The translations under genes and the position numbers were made by a program. Positions 35,868 through 45,289 of a stretch of 64,000 nt of DNA are shown here, in pieces. The notes below the pieces were generated by a model. It worked only from the letters and a program-made list of their open reading frames with translations. It ran no database searches and had not been told where the DNA came from. The DNA is from Pseudomonas sp. B21-015 (GTDB taxonomy: Bacteria; Pseudomonadota; Gammaproteobacteria; Pseudomonadales; Pseudomonadaceae), in NCBI RefSeq assembly GCF_024749285.1, contig NZ_CP087196.1, positions 3,844,001 to 3,908,000 on the forward strand, given 5' to 3'. Numbering within the stretch: the stretch's first letter is position 1; each line of letters starts with the position of its first letter.

Positions 35868-36779
35868 CTATGCGCCCGTTTCGGGTCGCCCCAAGAAGTA
35901 ACCTTCGACATTTTCTATGGAAAGGGCTTCAAGCAGCACCTGTTCCAGGATGGCAAAGAAACATTTGATGTGGGCCTGTTTCAATGCCTGAGGCCGGGTC
36001 ACCAGATAGACTTCCATATCTGGAAGTTGGAGTTCCGGGAACAACCCGATCAGGTCCTTCGCCAGAATACGGGGCAGTACTGCCACACCCATGCCTCGCC
36101 TCACCGACTCGAGCTGAGCCGCGAATGAGTTCACGCTGATCTGCGCGCGTTCCAGCCCCGCGGCCTTTGCCGCACGCATTTGCGGCAACATGTCCAGCGG
36201 AGGAAGCAAGGCAATATTGACCGCAGTGGCCGGAGTCACCCCTGGAAACCGCTTCAGATAACCTGCATCGGCGAAGACACCGTAGGCGAGCCTGCCGATG
36301 GGTCGATAAATCAGCGACGGCTCGCCCAGATGAGCTGTGCGCACGGCAATGTCTGCCACGCCGCGGACGATCTTGTGGAAGTCGGCTGTTACCAGCAACT
36401 CCACCGAGCAACGCGGGTGAAGAGAGGTGAAGCGACTCGCGGCCTCCAGTACGTAAGACGAAAATCCCTCTCCTGCGCTGACCAGGACACTGCCCAATAG
36501 CTCTGTATGTAACCCGGAGATGCCAGCAACGGTTTGACGCCTCAAGCCCGCTTCCGCAGCTTGGGCAACTTCCACGAGGGATTGGCCCCGCGAGGTCAAC
36601 CAGCATCCTTCAACGCCCCGCTCGACGAGTGGCTCGCCCAGGGCGCCCTCAAGTTGGGTCAACCGGCGAGACACCGTAGACGCCGCGATACCCAGCAACT
36701 GACCCGCTTGAAGAAAGCTGCCACGCCGCGAGACGGCCAACAGCAGACGAAGATCGTCCCAATTTGCTTGCAACGCCAT
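35868..36779 (-). CDS. LysR-family regulator divergent from an NTF2-SDR operon
   Basis: 303 residues. The winged HTH is GSFLQAGQLLGIAASTVSRR with LEGALGEPLVERGVEGCWLT. The effector region GSVLVSAGEGFSSYVLEAA and RRGMGVAVLPRILA is typical. The promoter gap of 121 bp to the NTF2-like gene carries a TGCATATATGCA palindrome 20 bp from this start. Confidence 0.92.
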   Translation of the reverse strand: MALQANWDDLRLLLAVSRRGSFLQAGQLLGIAASTVSRRLTQLEGALGEPLVERGVEGCWLTSRGQSLVEVAQAAEAGLRRQTVAGISGLHTELLGSVLVSAGEGFSSYVLEAASRFTSLHPRCSVELLVTADFHKIVRGVADIAVRTAHLGEPSLIYRPIGRLAYGVFADAGYLKRFPGVTPATAVNIALLPPLDMLPQMRAAKAAGLERAQISVNSFAAQLESVRRGMGVAVLPRILAKDLIGLFPELQLPDMEVYLVTRPQALKQAHIKCFFAILEQVLLEALSIENVEGYFLGRPETGA

Positions 36780-36799
36780 GCTTCATATCTTCCCTGGTC

Positions 36800-36811
36800 T
36801 GCATATATGCA
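36800..36811. promoter_or_regulatory. 12-bp palindrome TGCATATATGCA in the LysR/NTF2 intergenic region
   Basis: A perfect inverted repeat 21 bp upstream of the LysR gene and ~90 bp upstream of the divergent operon. A related half-site ATTATGCAG follows. It is a plausible operator, but A/T-rich palindromes also arise by chance. Confidence 0.4.
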
Positions 36812-36900
36812 AAGCCATTATGCAGTAGTCGCTGTTTTTCGAAAGAGGCCTCAAAGGTATATCTACAGGCCTTCGAAACGAATGGAATGGAACGGAGTGT

Positions 36901-37317
36901 ATGACTACTGGCCCCAACGACTTTGCGGAACGCGCCGCCAGCGCCTTCAATCGCCGTGATGTGGAGGCGATGCTTGCGCTGGTTTGCGAAGACTTCATCT
37001 ACTTCGATGGGATGGGGATGCAAACCGGTCGCGAATCCATGCGCAAGCGAGAAACCGCATTACTCGAAGCGTTCCCAGATGCCCAGCTAACCTTCAGCCC
37101 CTTTGCCGTTGCTGACGATCGTTTAGCACTGACCGCCTTCCTGACCGGCACCTTCACCGCACCATTGGTGATGCCGGACCGGGTGATTCCACCCCATGGC
37201 CGCCACATTGCCGTGTACTACGCCGCACATTTCACCTTCAAAGACGGGCTGGCCATCCGTGAAGAGGCCTTCTTCGACAGTGCGGTGTTGATGTCATTTT
37301 TTAGCCGATCAGGCTGA
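36901..37317 (+). CDS. SnoaL/NTF2-like protein, first gene of operon
   Basis: 138 residues. FAERAASAFNRRDVEAMLAL with VCEDFIYFDGMGMQTGRESM is the SnoaL-type opening; the barrel strands follow (AVYYAAHFTFKDGLAIREEA). Members isomerise or cyclise small molecules or act as carriers. It is spaced ten bases before the SDR gene and is part of a three-gene unit with the SDR and phosphatase-like genes, opposite a LysR regulator. Confidence 0.8.
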   Translation: MTTGPNDFAERAASAFNRRDVEAMLALVCEDFIYFDGMGMQTGRESMRKRETALLEAFPDAQLTFSPFAVADDRLALTAFLTGTFTAPLVMPDRVIPPHGRHIAVYYAAHFTFKDGLAIREEAFFDSAVLMSFFSRSG

Positions 37318-37327
37318 GGGTTAAGCA

Positions 37328-38371
37328 ATGCAAAGTGTATTCGTTACTGGCGCAACCGGCTTGTTGGGCAACAACCTGGTGCGTGAATTGATCGCTCATG
37401 GCTGCGTGGTCAAAGCCCTGGTCCGTTCAAGAGCCAAAGGTGAACAGCAGCTCAACCATTTGCCGGGTGTGGAACTGGTGGTGGGTGACATGGCCGATGT
37501 CGACGCGTTCGCAGAGTCGATGCGAGGCTGCGATACGGTGTTTCACACCGCAGCGTTCTTTCGTGACAATTACAAGGGCGGCAACCACTGGGAGGCGCTC
37601 GAAAAAATTAATGTGTCTGGTACGCGGCGCTTGCTTGAGCAGGCCTACCGCGCCGGTGTACGCCGGTTCATCCATACGTCTTCCATTGCCGTGCTCGACG
37701 GCGCTCCCGGCACGTCAATTGATGAAACTTGCCTACGGGCCGAGGCTGACGCAGATGACTATTACCGTAGCAAGATCCTCGCCGACCGTGTCGTCTTGTC
37801 ATTCCTGGAACGCCATCCCGATATGCATGCCTGCATGGTCCTGCCTGGCTGGATGTGGGGGCCTGCCGACATTGGCCCGACCTCCTCGGGACAGTTGGTC
37901 AACGACGTCGTACGCGGCAAATTGCCCGGGCTGATCCCCGGTAGTTTCTCCGTTGTCGATGCCCGCGATGTGGCATTGGCGCAGATTGCCGCAGCCAGAC
38001 ATGGGCGGCGAGGTGAACGCTATCTCGCGGCGGGCCGGAATATGACAATGCGTGAGCTGGTGCCTGTTCTTGGGCGTATAGCAGGCGTCAAGACACCCGT
38101 TCGACAACTACCGCTGCCCTTGCTATACACCTTGGCGGCTGTGCAGGAGCTCTATGCGCGTATTACCGGCAAGCCCATTCTGCTGAGCCTGGCCACGTTG
38201 CGCCTGTTGGTACGAGAGAAGGACCGCACCTGTTTCAACCACAGCAAGAGTGAACGAGAGCTTGACCTGAGTTTCCGGGCGCTAGAGCTGACAATCACCG
38301 ACACCGTGGCGTGGTACCACGATCACGGTTGGTTTGAAACACATCAGTACAAGGACGTAAACATACTTTGA
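37328..38371 (+). CDS. NAD(P)-dependent epimerase/dehydratase (extended SDR)
   Basis: 347 residues. The Rossmann loop is VFVTGATGLLGNNLVRELIA. VVGDMADVDAFAESM marks the acidic NADP region, and VFHTAAFFRDNYKGGN precedes the catalytic segment. The catalytic Tyr-x-x-x-Lys is DDYYRSKILADRVV with the preceding FIHTSSIAVLDGAP. The pattern matches dihydroflavonol-4-reductase/3-beta-HSD-type reductases. The substrate is unknown. It overlaps the phosphatase-like gene start in a TTGA junction. Confidence 0.88.
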   Translation: MQSVFVTGATGLLGNNLVRELIAHGCVVKALVRSRAKGEQQLNHLPGVELVVGDMADVDAFAESMRGCDTVFHTAAFFRDNYKGGNHWEALEKINVSGTRRLLEQAYRAGVRRFIHTSSIAVLDGAPGTSIDETCLRAEADADDYYRSKILADRVVLSFLERHPDMHACMVLPGWMWGPADIGPTSSGQLVNDVVRGKLPGLIPGSFSVVDARDVALAQIAAARHGRRGERYLAAGRNMTMRELVPVLGRIAGVKTPVRQLPLPLLYTLAAVQELYARITGKPILLSLATLRLLVREKDRTCFNHSKSERELDLSFRALELTITDTVAWYHDHGWFETHQYKDVNIL

Positions 38372-38931
38372 GCAGGAAAATAATCCTGATGCGTCACGGC
38401 CAGCCAAAGCTGGTCGCAACCGAAAAAATGTCAGCGCTCGATATGAAAGACTGGATCGAACACTACAACCGGTCCGAAATTATCAACCAACCCGTTCCTG
38501 ATGCCAGCATGCAGCTCGCCACAGCCGCCACGGTGATTGTCTCAAGCAACGCGCCTCGTGCGCTGACCTCCGTCCGGGCTCTGGGCCTGAACCCAGCCCT
38601 TGTCGACGCGCTTTTCTGTGAAGCGCAACTGCCTTATGGTCACTGGAAATGGCCAAGGCTATCGCCGTTTACCTGGGCATTTCTCCTTCGAGTCTTATGG
38701 TTGTGCGGATACTCACGCAGCGTTGAATCCGTCGGCACTGCAAGAATGCGCGCCAGCACGGCAGCTCAACGGCTTCAGTTCCTTGCCAGCGAAGGACCGG
38801 TTCTGCTGCTCGGTCATGGCTTTATGAATCGAATGATCGCCAAACAACTGGTGGCGGATGGATGGATCCGCCAAACACGTAACGGCAGCCGGTATTGGAG
38901 TGCGACGGTGTATCAATATGGCGGTGTTTAA
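38368..38931 (+). CDS. Histidine phosphatase family protein
   Basis: 187 residues from a TTG start overlapping the SDR stop. The catalytic RHG motif is IILMRHGQPKL at the N-terminus, and the second histidine is in EGPVLLLGHGFMNRMIAKQL. The arginine in SSNAPRALTSVRAL fits the second phosphate pocket. It probably hydrolyses a phosphate ester related to the SDR substrate. Confidence 0.85.
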   Translation: MSRKIILMRHGQPKLVATEKMSALDMKDWIEHYNRSEIINQPVPDASMQLATAATVIVSSNAPRALTSVRALGLNPALVDALFCEAQLPYGHWKWPRLSPFTWAFLLRVLWLCGYSRSVESVGTARMRASTAAQRLQFLASEGPVLLLGHGFMNRMIAKQLVADGWIRQTRNGSRYWSATVYQYGGV

Positions 38932-39140
38932 CGCAGGTCTGCCCTGGGCAACCAAGATAAATTTCGTCGTAAGGAGCACCCCACCTGCGCGCTGCTCATC
39001 GCGCCCTCCCCTCTGGGCCTGACTAGCAGTAGACACCCTCCTCAGAATTGAGAAGGCAACCGCTCATTCCGTCTTGGCTGATCTTTTGGCCTTTCGCCCC
39101 CCCAAAAGCCTCCGTTCGAAATCGGCAGGTTTTGTCCCAG

Positions 39141-40058
39141 AGTGTGTAAAAACGTCTTAGCGAACACTTGCTATGATTTCTGAGGATTTCATCGCAAGGA
39201 TCGCCCATGAAGCGCTTTATCCAAGGTGAACATCGAGGCCAAGGCACCTTACTTCCCGAGAGCCTCGACGACTACGTCAGCGATACCAATCCGGTGCGCG
39301 TAGTCGACGTCTTTGTCGACGAACTCGATCTGGTCAATCTGGGTTTTGAAGGTGCCATTCCAGCCGATACTGGCCGGCCTGCTTACCATCCCGCGATCCT
39401 GCTGAAGATCTACATCTACGGCTATCTCAACCGCATCCAGTCGAGCCGACGTTTGGAGCGAGAAGCTCAGCGCAACCTCGAACTGATGTGGTTGACCGGG
39501 CGTTTGATGCCGAACTTCAAGACCATCGCCAACTTCCGAAAAGACAACAGCAAGGCCGTCCGAGGCGTCTGTCGCCAGTTCGTCGTGCTGTGTCAGCAAT
39601 TGGGACTGTTCGGAGAACATCTGGACCCCGAGCACAGAACGACGAGTTCGACGCTGGGAACATGAAGACGTATTGGAGGAGATGCAGCTTCGGCTGAGCA
39701 AAGCGCCAGAGATGATGCGAGTCCGAAAACGGACAGTTGAACATCCCTTCGGGGCGCTCAAACAATGGATGGGTGCGACGCACTTTCTGACGCGAAAGCT
39801 GGTCGGGGTGAGTACGGAGATGAGCTTGAATGTGCTCGCCTACAACTTGAAACGAGTCATGAAAATCATCGGTACCCATCACTTGATGAAAGCGCTAACA
39901 GCCTAAAAACCGGCCTGTTTTTACGTGTCCCGATGATCTGGCGCGTTGCTGGGGCGGTTAGCTCATCAGGAATGGGACATCGTGCCTTGATCAGGCTACT
40001 AAGCCGGACAGTCGCTCAGCCTTGAAGATTGAAACGGGATCTAGCGTTTTTACACACT
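39141..40058 (+). mobile_element. Internally deleted IS1182-like element A (918 bp)
   Basis: Ends are AGTGTGTAAAAACG (39141-39154) and CGTTTTTACACACT (40045-40058), an exact 14-bp inverted repeat. Inside is one transposase gene with its middle deleted. The ends are the same as in element B and the MITE. Right flank CCGGGCCAAAAGCAGCC is a fragment of the dispersed palindrome family. Confidence 0.88.
39207..39906 (+). pseudogene. Transposase with internal deletion (IS element A)
   Basis: The N-terminal 140 residues are intact: MKRFIQGEHRGQGTLLPESL, GRPAYHPAILLKIYIYGYLN, MPNFKTIANFRKDN. After LGLFGEHLD the frame jumps to sequence matching the C-terminal quarter (RRWEHEDVLEEMQLRLSKAP, FGALKQWMGATHFLTRKL) in another frame. 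Comparison with element B shows that the part carrying YNVQTAVD and VVADRGYF, which includes catalytic residues, is lost. It cannot encode a functional transposase. Confidence 0.88.
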
Positions 40059-40103
40059 CCGGGCCAAAAGCAGCCAGTCGGATGTGTCTGGATAATCAGG
40101 GGC

Positions 40104-40256
40104 GATTCAGTTCGCGAATTGGAGAGTTCGATTACCACGTTCCTGGCATTGCGAAATGCGCAGCCAACCCGCTGTGTGTGGAATGCGAAGGGAGAGGATA
40201 TCTTGAACAAGATACAGCGAGCCCGTAAGGCAATGGCCTCACAGGCTGGCGGGTAA
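40104..40256 (+). pseudogene. IS630-type transposase C-terminal fragment
   Basis: The frame reads RGDSVRELESSITTFLALRN, QPTRCVWNAKGEDILNKIQR, ARKAMASQAGG and stops. The pattern (SVxELExxIxxFL..RN..P...W.AKGEDIL.KI.RAR) is the C-terminal end of IS630-family transposases. Everything upstream is missing. The rest of 40257-40400 is the promoter side of the next gene. Confidence 0.65.
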
Positions 40257-40400
40257 GTTATGTTCAAAACAGTACACTAGCGAAAACTTTTAAGCACGAC
40301 CGAATGGGGGTGTCATGCCATGAAGGCGCGAATTGATAGCGCCGTTGTTGCTGTAGGAGCATAATGGCATATCGAATAAACCTAACTTAAGGAGAGAGTT

Positions 40401-40859
40401 TTGGGCAATCCGTGTAATGCTGGATCGGCTGTAATGTTCGTAGTTAAACACCGTATCGCTGCGGAAACTCTAGCCAGCCAGATTGACGTCCCGATCGAAA
40501 ACATTCTTGGCCTTGCCGCACATGAGAGTCAATACGGGAAAGGTCGGTTCGCTACCGAGGGCAACAATTTTTTCTCGATGCACGCGCCAGCGCCTTTACA
40601 GACCGGCACGATAACGGCATTGGGCGATCCAAAAATGAAAGTTGCTGCTTTCACCTCATTTTTACAGTCAGGGCAGTCTTTTTGGGCGCGAGTTGGGAGT
40701 GCAGTACGCGGTAAAAAAGATCCGGGCAAGTTTAGCAGAGCCCTTGTTACAAGCCACTTCAACACAGGCGATGCGAAGACGGGCGGGCGCTTTGGGTATG
40801 CGAAACTTGTGGAAGACGCAATTGGTATGGTGAAAGCGAGAATGCAATGCGGTACATAA
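40401..40859 (+). CDS. Glucosaminidase-domain protein, candidate T6SS cell-wall effector
   Basis: 152 residues. A TTG start follows GGAGAGAG at five bases. There is no signal peptide, as expected for a substrate of a contractile secretion system rather than Sec. The catalytic-type motif is ILGLAAHESQYGKGRFATEG (glutamate in AHESQYGKG), then NNFFSMHAP, and a C-terminal FGYAKLVEDAIGMVKAR: the GH73/mannosyl-glycoprotein endo-beta-N-acetylglucosaminidase fold that cleaves peptidoglycan glycan strands. It overlaps by 13 bases a gene for an exported protein, the layout of Tge-type effectors with periplasmic immunity. The effector role is inference. Confidence 0.8.
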   Translation: MGNPCNAGSAVMFVVKHRIAAETLASQIDVPIENILGLAAHESQYGKGRFATEGNNFFSMHAPAPLQTGTITALGDPKMKVAAFTSFLQSGQSFWARVGSAVRGKKDPGKFSRALVTSHFNTGDAKTGGRFGYAKLVEDAIGMVKARMQCGT

Positions 40860-41308
40860 GTCGGCTGCAAGCATTGGTGGTTGCTGCTGCCCTGTTGGCC
40901 TGTTCGTCCGTGCTTGCGGAATCACTCAACGCAAAGAACATTCGGCCTTCCGGCTTGACAGCGGATCAAGCCAAGCAGGTTCTGCTTGTGGTACTGAGAC
41001 ACCAGCACTACAAGATGTCAAACCCGGATATGTGGATTGACGGTCCATGGCAGGGCGAAGAGAAAGGGACTCTGTTTCGTGCGGGATACTATGACTTCGG
41101 TTTGGTGTTCAATAACCCAAAAGGCGCGGCGTCCAATGTACTGGGCCATTTCGCGGTTAACATCTTAACCGGTGATGTGTGGGAAACCGAAAGCTGCGAA
41201 CGCTTCAGTTCCGCCACCTTATCGGGAATTCAAAAACGCATTTCCGTGCAGACTGGCAAAAAACTCGCTAACGAAGAGGTGGCACGCAGCGAGATAGGCT
41301 GCGAGTAG
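40847..41308 (+). CDS. Exported protein, likely immunity partner of the glucosaminidase
   Basis: 153 residues with a Sec signal (LQALVVAAALLACSSVLA), possibly with a lipobox-like LLACSS. Mature part is ESLNAKNIRPSGLTADQAKQ, VLLVVLRHQHYKMSNPDMWI, FAVNILTGDVWETESCERFS. A periplasmic location is right for neutralising an incoming peptidoglycan hydrolase. The overlap with the upstream gene indicates strict co-expression. Sequence family not firmly recognised; immunity is inferred from context. Confidence 0.7.
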   Translation: MRYISRLQALVVAAALLACSSVLAESLNAKNIRPSGLTADQAKQVLLVVLRHQHYKMSNPDMWIDGPWQGEEKGTLFRAGYYDFGLVFNNPKGAASNVLGHFAVNILTGDVWETESCERFSSATLSGIQKRISVQTGKKLANEEVARSEIGCE

Positions 41309-41342
41309 CTGACTACCTTTTTTGATTGGGTGATAGCCGGCG

Positions 41343-41723
41343 ATGATTTCAGCGGAGAGCGCAGCCAGTGAGTATTTGCCCAGGTGCTCGATGAGCTTCT
41401 TGGCTTTCGAGGTTTCGCCCCCTCTCACCGCCCGCGAGGTCTACCAGGTCTTGAAGGACGTCGTGCTGGGCACACGCATAATGACAAGAACCAGCAGCCA
41501 GTCGTTGAGCGAAATCTACAACGGGCTCATGCCTGTTGAGATCGACGGCTGGCGTCTCACGCTTTTCAATGACAGCGGCACCTTGGATTACTGCGAGGAT
41601 TGCAGGTCAACTGACGGTCGTATCGGGTCTCTTGAAACCTGGCAGCGCTATGGCACTGACCCGGTCGACCTATTGAGTGGGTGGGAGCGTGAGCAACTTG
41701 AGCGTCTGCTGAACGTGCTCTGA
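41343..41723 (+). CDS. DUF7693-type protein
   Basis: The core LTAREVYQVLKDVVLGTRIM, MPVEIDGWRLTLFNDSGTLD, YCEDCRSTDGR and the tail DPVDLLSGWEREQLERLLNV are typical of a small Pseudomonas family often labelled DUF7693. The N-terminal ~25 residues from ATG 41343 may be non-native, because the family core starts near residue 27. A decayed fragment of a homologue lies at 49805-49900. Function unknown; frequent near Rhs and T6SS genes as far as I recall. Confidence 0.6.
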   Translation: MISAESAASEYLPRCSMSFLAFEVSPPLTAREVYQVLKDVVLGTRIMTRTSSQSLSEIYNGLMPVEIDGWRLTLFNDSGTLDYCEDCRSTDGRIGSLETWQRYGTDPVDLLSGWEREQLERLLNVL

Positions 41724-41923
41724 CGCTGTACGACCATCAATAGCCGAACGACAAGATCCCACCAAATACTCCTACTGCTATGCGGTCCTTTTGCTTAATC
41801 AGCCACCCCGATCACGCTGTAACGGTAGGTCAGCACGATGCATGAGCAACCAGTGCTGCCGCTAAACGAAAAACGCTGTATGCGATCCATAAACCCCACC
41901 TACCGGATGGCCGTGGTATGAAG

Positions 41924-42184
41924 TCAGGTATCCGACTCGGATGCATGCTCCCCTTGGGTTCCTACCCCAAACAACCGGTCGGCTGTCTGCCGACCTCGCT
42001 CCAACCCTTCAGCCGTCAACCAAATCGATTTGTTCTTGTTCACCGGATTACTGATGAAACCCTGTTCATGTAATCGGCTCATGGTCTCGAAGTCGAACCC
42101 TTTCCAAGCATTGCCGTTATCAAAACTGAAGGTTGCCAACAGGGCAAGCACGGCTTCTTCAATCAGTTTATCGTCGTATTCCAT
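41924..42184 (-). CDS. DUF6429-type small protein next to IS66
   Basis: 86 residues from ATG 42184, which has GGAGC seven bases upstream. YDDKLIEEAVLALLATFSFD, WKGFDFETMSRLHEQGFISN, KSIWLTAEGLERGRQTADRL reads like a small winged-helix protein. The family is regularly found beside IS66 tnpC genes. Its stop is 30+ bp from the next feature; the IS66 left end begins ~35 bp beyond its start. Confidence 0.75.
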   Translation of the reverse strand: MEYDDKLIEEAVLALLATFSFDNGNAWKGFDFETMSRLHEQGFISNPVNKNKSIWLTAEGLERGRQTADRLFGVGTQGEHASESDT

Positions 42185-42253
42185 GATCGTTGCTCCGCTC
42201 GTATTCTTTAAGCTCACCGTAAACCCTACCAGCCAGCAAGATGGATAGCGCGT

Positions 42254-43765
42254 TTAACTACGCGATACCGACGAGCAGTTCCAGGGCAGTAAAGCTTCGT
42301 AATCCTCAACCGAAGAAGCCGTCGGCAGGCGCTCAAGTGCGTGGCGCAGCCACGCATAGGGCTCTTGGCCGTTGGCTTTGGCAGTCTCGACCAAGCTATA
42401 AAGTTGAGCGCTGGCCGTCGCACCTTTGGGGGTGTCGCTAAACAGCCAGTTCTTTCTTCCGATCACGAAGGGCCTGATGGCGCGTTCGGCAGCGTTGTTG
42501 TCGATCAGCAAGTAACCTTCCTCGACGTACCGTTCAAGTTTGTTCCAGTTGCTCGCCAGGTAGCTGATGGCTTTGCCCAGGGCGTTTTGAGCGGTGACCT
42601 GGGGTTGGGTCTTTTCCATCCAGCTTTTCAACTGAGCCAGCACCGGCAGGCTGTGCGCGTGACGACCGGTTTTTCGTTCGCCGTCGTTGCCGGCCTGTAG
42701 GTCGCGTTCGATGCCATAAAGCTTGTTGATCAGGTTCAGCGCGATGTCGGCACGTCCCGTCTTGCCTTTGGGCTGCACTTTTTGCGCTTCGACGAATTTG
42801 CGCCGTGCATGCGCCCAGCAGCCTAAACGCTCCACTCCTTCCTGCGCGCCCAGCGCGTTGTAACCGGCGTAATCATCGGTCATCACGTAGCCGCGATAGC
42901 CATCAAGCAGGCGCGTCGGCACCTCCTGAGCCCGGCTGGTGGAGTAGTCGAAAAGGATCACTGGTTTGTCGGGTGGGCCGCCGGTTTGCACCCACATCCA
43001 GGACTGGCTGCTGGGCTCCCGATCCTGCTCTTTCAACACCTGCACGCGGGTTTCATCGCAGTGGATGACGCGGCTTTCCAATAACTGGTCGCGCATTAAA
43101 TTCAGCAGTGGTTGCAAGTGTTCACCGCACTGGATAACCCAGCGGGCCAAGGTCTGGCGCGGGATATCGATGCCATGGCGGCCCAGCACTTTTTCGAAAC
43201 GGTGAAGCGGCAAACCGTCCACGTATTTGGTGGTCAGCAGCATCGCCAGCACGCTTGGGCTGGCCATGCTTTTTTCAATCAGTTGAGCGGGCTTGTCCGC
43301 AGTGACCGGTGCCGTTTCACAGGCACGGCAACCGTAGACCTTACGGACGTGTTTGATCACGCGGATTTGCATCGGCACGATTTCAAGCTGCTCGCTGAGC
43401 TCCTCGCCGATGGCGTGTTTGCGGCAGCCGCAGGCACAGGTCAGTTCATGTTCGGGCAGTTCGTGGATGACTTCGATGCGGGGGAGATCGGCCGGCAGCG
43501 GTTTGCGTTTGCCACGCCGCTGGGTCGGCGCAACAGCCTCTTCTTCTGCCGCTTCATCAATGGGCTCGACGACGCTTTCCGCCTCATTGAACAGGGCCAA
43601 CTGCGGCGTTGCCGGATCAACCGTTTGCTCGGACTTGCGTCCGAACAGGCGCTGACGCAACAGCGCATTTTCTTCTTCGAGGAAACCGACTCTGGACTGC
43701 ATCTTCGCAAGCATCTGCTTGAGCAATTCAGGATCATCGGGGATATTTTCGGGCATGGAAATCAT
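42254..43765 (-). CDS. tnpC: IS66 transposase TnpC
   Basis: 503 residues. An N-terminal coiled coil ([32 protein letters not shown]) is followed by the zinc-finger-like [20 protein letters not shown]. The DDE-type core starts [25 protein letters not shown] sequence, with [48 protein letters not shown] and the C-terminal [40 protein letters not shown]. It is full length and distinct from the TnpC at 50698, so two IS66 subgroups are present. Confidence 0.93.
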   Translation of the reverse strand: MISMPENIPDDPELLKQMLAKMQSRVGFLEEENALLRQRLFGRKSEQTVDPATPQLALFNEAESVVEPIDEAAEEEAVAPTQRRGKRKPLPADLPRIEVIHELPEHELTCACGCRKHAIGEELSEQLEIVPMQIRVIKHVRKVYGCRACETAPVTADKPAQLIEKSMASPSVLAMLLTTKYVDGLPLHRFEKVLGRHGIDIPRQTLARWVIQCGEHLQPLLNLMRDQLLESRVIHCDETRVQVLKEQDREPSSQSWMWVQTGGPPDKPVILFDYSTSRAQEVPTRLLDGYRGYVMTDDYAGYNALGAQEGVERLGCWAHARRKFVEAQKVQPKGKTGRADIALNLINKLYGIERDLQAGNDGERKTGRHAHSLPVLAQLKSWMEKTQPQVTAQNALGKAISYLASNWNKLERYVEEGYLLIDNNAAERAIRPFVIGRKNWLFSDTPKGATASAQLYSLVETAKANGQEPYAWLRHALERLPTASSVEDYEALLPWNCSSVSRS

Positions 43766-43783
43766 GCCCTGGATTATACCGAA

Positions 43784-43962
43784 TCAGGCCACGTATCGCG
43801 GTGTCAAAACCTGATGAGGGCGGTTGCGCCAGAGATCAAAACCATCCAGTAGCCAGTTCAGTTCCTGCACGGTCAGAACAATCGCCTCGTCAGTGGCATC
43901 GGGCGATGTTTTGAAGCGCTCGGATTCGAGGCGCTTGAGCCAGAGGCAGAAGCCGTTGCGTT
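43784..43962 (-). pseudogene. tnpB: IS66 TnpB, C-terminal exon
   Basis: RNGFCLWLKRLESERFKTSP, DATDEAIVLTVQELNWLLDG, FDLWRNRPHQVLTPRYVA is the TnpB C-terminus. It joins the exon at 45824-46004 across the intron: TATTGGG plus AACGCAACGGC restores tat tgg gaa cgc aac ggc (Y-W-E-R-N-G), exactly the TnpB consensus. It lies 18 bp upstream of tnpC. Confidence 0.85.
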
Positions 43963-44002
43963 GGTAAGTAGGCCGTAGGAGTTTCACCTTCAGCCTCTCG
44001 CA

Positions 44003-44036
44003 GAACCGTACGTGAGCCTCTCAACTCATACGGCTC
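44003..44036 (-). ncRNA. Group II intron domain V
   Basis: On the minus strand GAGCCGTATGAG - TTGAGAGG - CTCACGTACGGTTC forms the 34-nt catalytic hairpin with the CGUAYGGUUC 3' strand typical of bacterial group II introns; the RT stop codon lies within it. Confidence 0.85.
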
Positions 44037-45289
44037 CCGTTGCCCGGTCGAACCTCATTTCCATAGACATGCCAGTGCACGAACAACGATGGACAGGCCT
44101 TCTTCATCCGGTTGAGCCAGTCAGCACTGCGGCGCCTGTGCCCCGCGAGTGGTTTGTACTTCTGACGGGCCCAGCGCTGTAACTTCAAGTCAAAGTGATT
44201 GAAGACCCTGCGCATCACCGTTTTGTAGAAAGTTCCATAGTAGTTCCACCACCCACGAAGCGTGGAGTTGTACTGCTTTGACAACTCCAGAAGGCTGGCC
44301 GGTGTTTGCCGCTGGATATTCCAGCTGCGAGTTTGTTGACGCATCCGTTTCAAAGCCTCGTTACTCGCACCGGGCAGGAAGCTGGTAAAACGGCGCCCAT
44401 GATTGCCCCATGCCACCCGTGGCCGGAAGGTAAATCCCAGAAACGTGAACTGCGTGCTTGGGTAAGCAGCTTTACGGTTACTGTCCTTGCAATAAACAAT
44501 CTTCGACTTATCCGGGTGCAGGGTCAGCAGGCACGCCTCCAAGCGCACCTTGATTGCCGCCATGACCTCGCATGCCTGCTTTTCACTGCGGCAATGAACC
44601 ACCGCATCGTCGGCATAGCGTGCAAATGGACAGCCCGGAAACGTCCGTTGTATCCAGGCATCGAATGCATAGTGCATGAACAGATTCATCAACAAAGGAC
44701 TGATCACCCCACCTTGGGGTGTACCGCTGTCACGCGGTACCTGAATACCATCAGCCATTTCAAACGGCGCTTTAAGCCACCGCTCGATATACAGCACAAT
44801 CCAGTCATCCTTCACATGATGCCTAACCGCCTTGAGCAGCAGTTCATGATCGATGTGATCAAAAGCCCCTTTGATATCAAACTCCACCACCCAATTCATA
44901 TTCCAGCAGCGCCTGCGAGTGATCTCCACCGCTTGTTTGGCTGACTTTCCAGGCCGGTATCCATAGGAGTCCGGATGAAACAGCCTGTCCAGACCAGGTT
45001 CTACAAGAAGCTTGACCACTGTCTGAGCCACCCTGTCAGCGACTGTTGGAATACCCAGCTTGCGTTTGCCTCCTGATTGCTTCGCAATTTCCACCTGCCG
45101 TACCGCGGGCGGAAAATAGGAGCCCGATGACATCCGGTTCCAAACCCTGTACAGGTTGCGTTGCAGCTTCTGCTCGAACTGGGCAATAGACTGTTCATCT
45201 ATCCCAGCGGCTCCTCGATTGGCTTTCACTCGCTGGAAGGCCTCCCAAACTGTCAGTTTGGAAATGCTGTACGACTTTGCTGCACTCAT
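44021..45289 (-). CDS. ltrA: Group II intron reverse transcriptase/maturase
   Basis: About 422 residues from ATG 45289, preceded by GGGGAGGAGCGGC; the upstream frame to 45325 is less likely. RT motifs include ANRGAAGIDEQSIAQFEQKL, GKRKLGIPTVADRVAQTVVK, FDHIDHELLLKAVRHHVKDD, GTPQGGVISPLLMNLFMHYA and the catalytic FARYADDAVVHCRS. The group II maturase (X) domain follows with LRGWWNYYGTFYKTVMRRVF. The C-terminal HNH endonuclease domain of the second intron's RT is absent. It would promote splicing and retrohoming of the host intron. Confidence 0.93.
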   Translation of the reverse strand: MSAAKSYSISKLTVWEAFQRVKANRGAAGIDEQSIAQFEQKLQRNLYRVWNRMSSGSYFPPAVRQVEIAKQSGGKRKLGIPTVADRVAQTVVKLLVEPGLDRLFHPDSYGYRPGKSAKQAVEITRRRCWNMNWVVEFDIKGAFDHIDHELLLKAVRHHVKDDWIVLYIERWLKAPFEMADGIQVPRDSGTPQGGVISPLLMNLFMHYAFDAWIQRTFPGCPFARYADDAVVHCRSEKQACEVMAAIKVRLEACLLTLHPDKSKIVYCKDSNRKAAYPSTQFTFLGFTFRPRVAWGNHGRRFTSFLPGASNEALKRMRQQTRSWNIQRQTPASLLELSKQYNSTLRGWWNYYGTFYKTVMRRVFNHFDLKLQRWARQKYKPLAGHRRRSADWLNRMKKACPSLFVHWHVYGNEVRPGNGSRMS

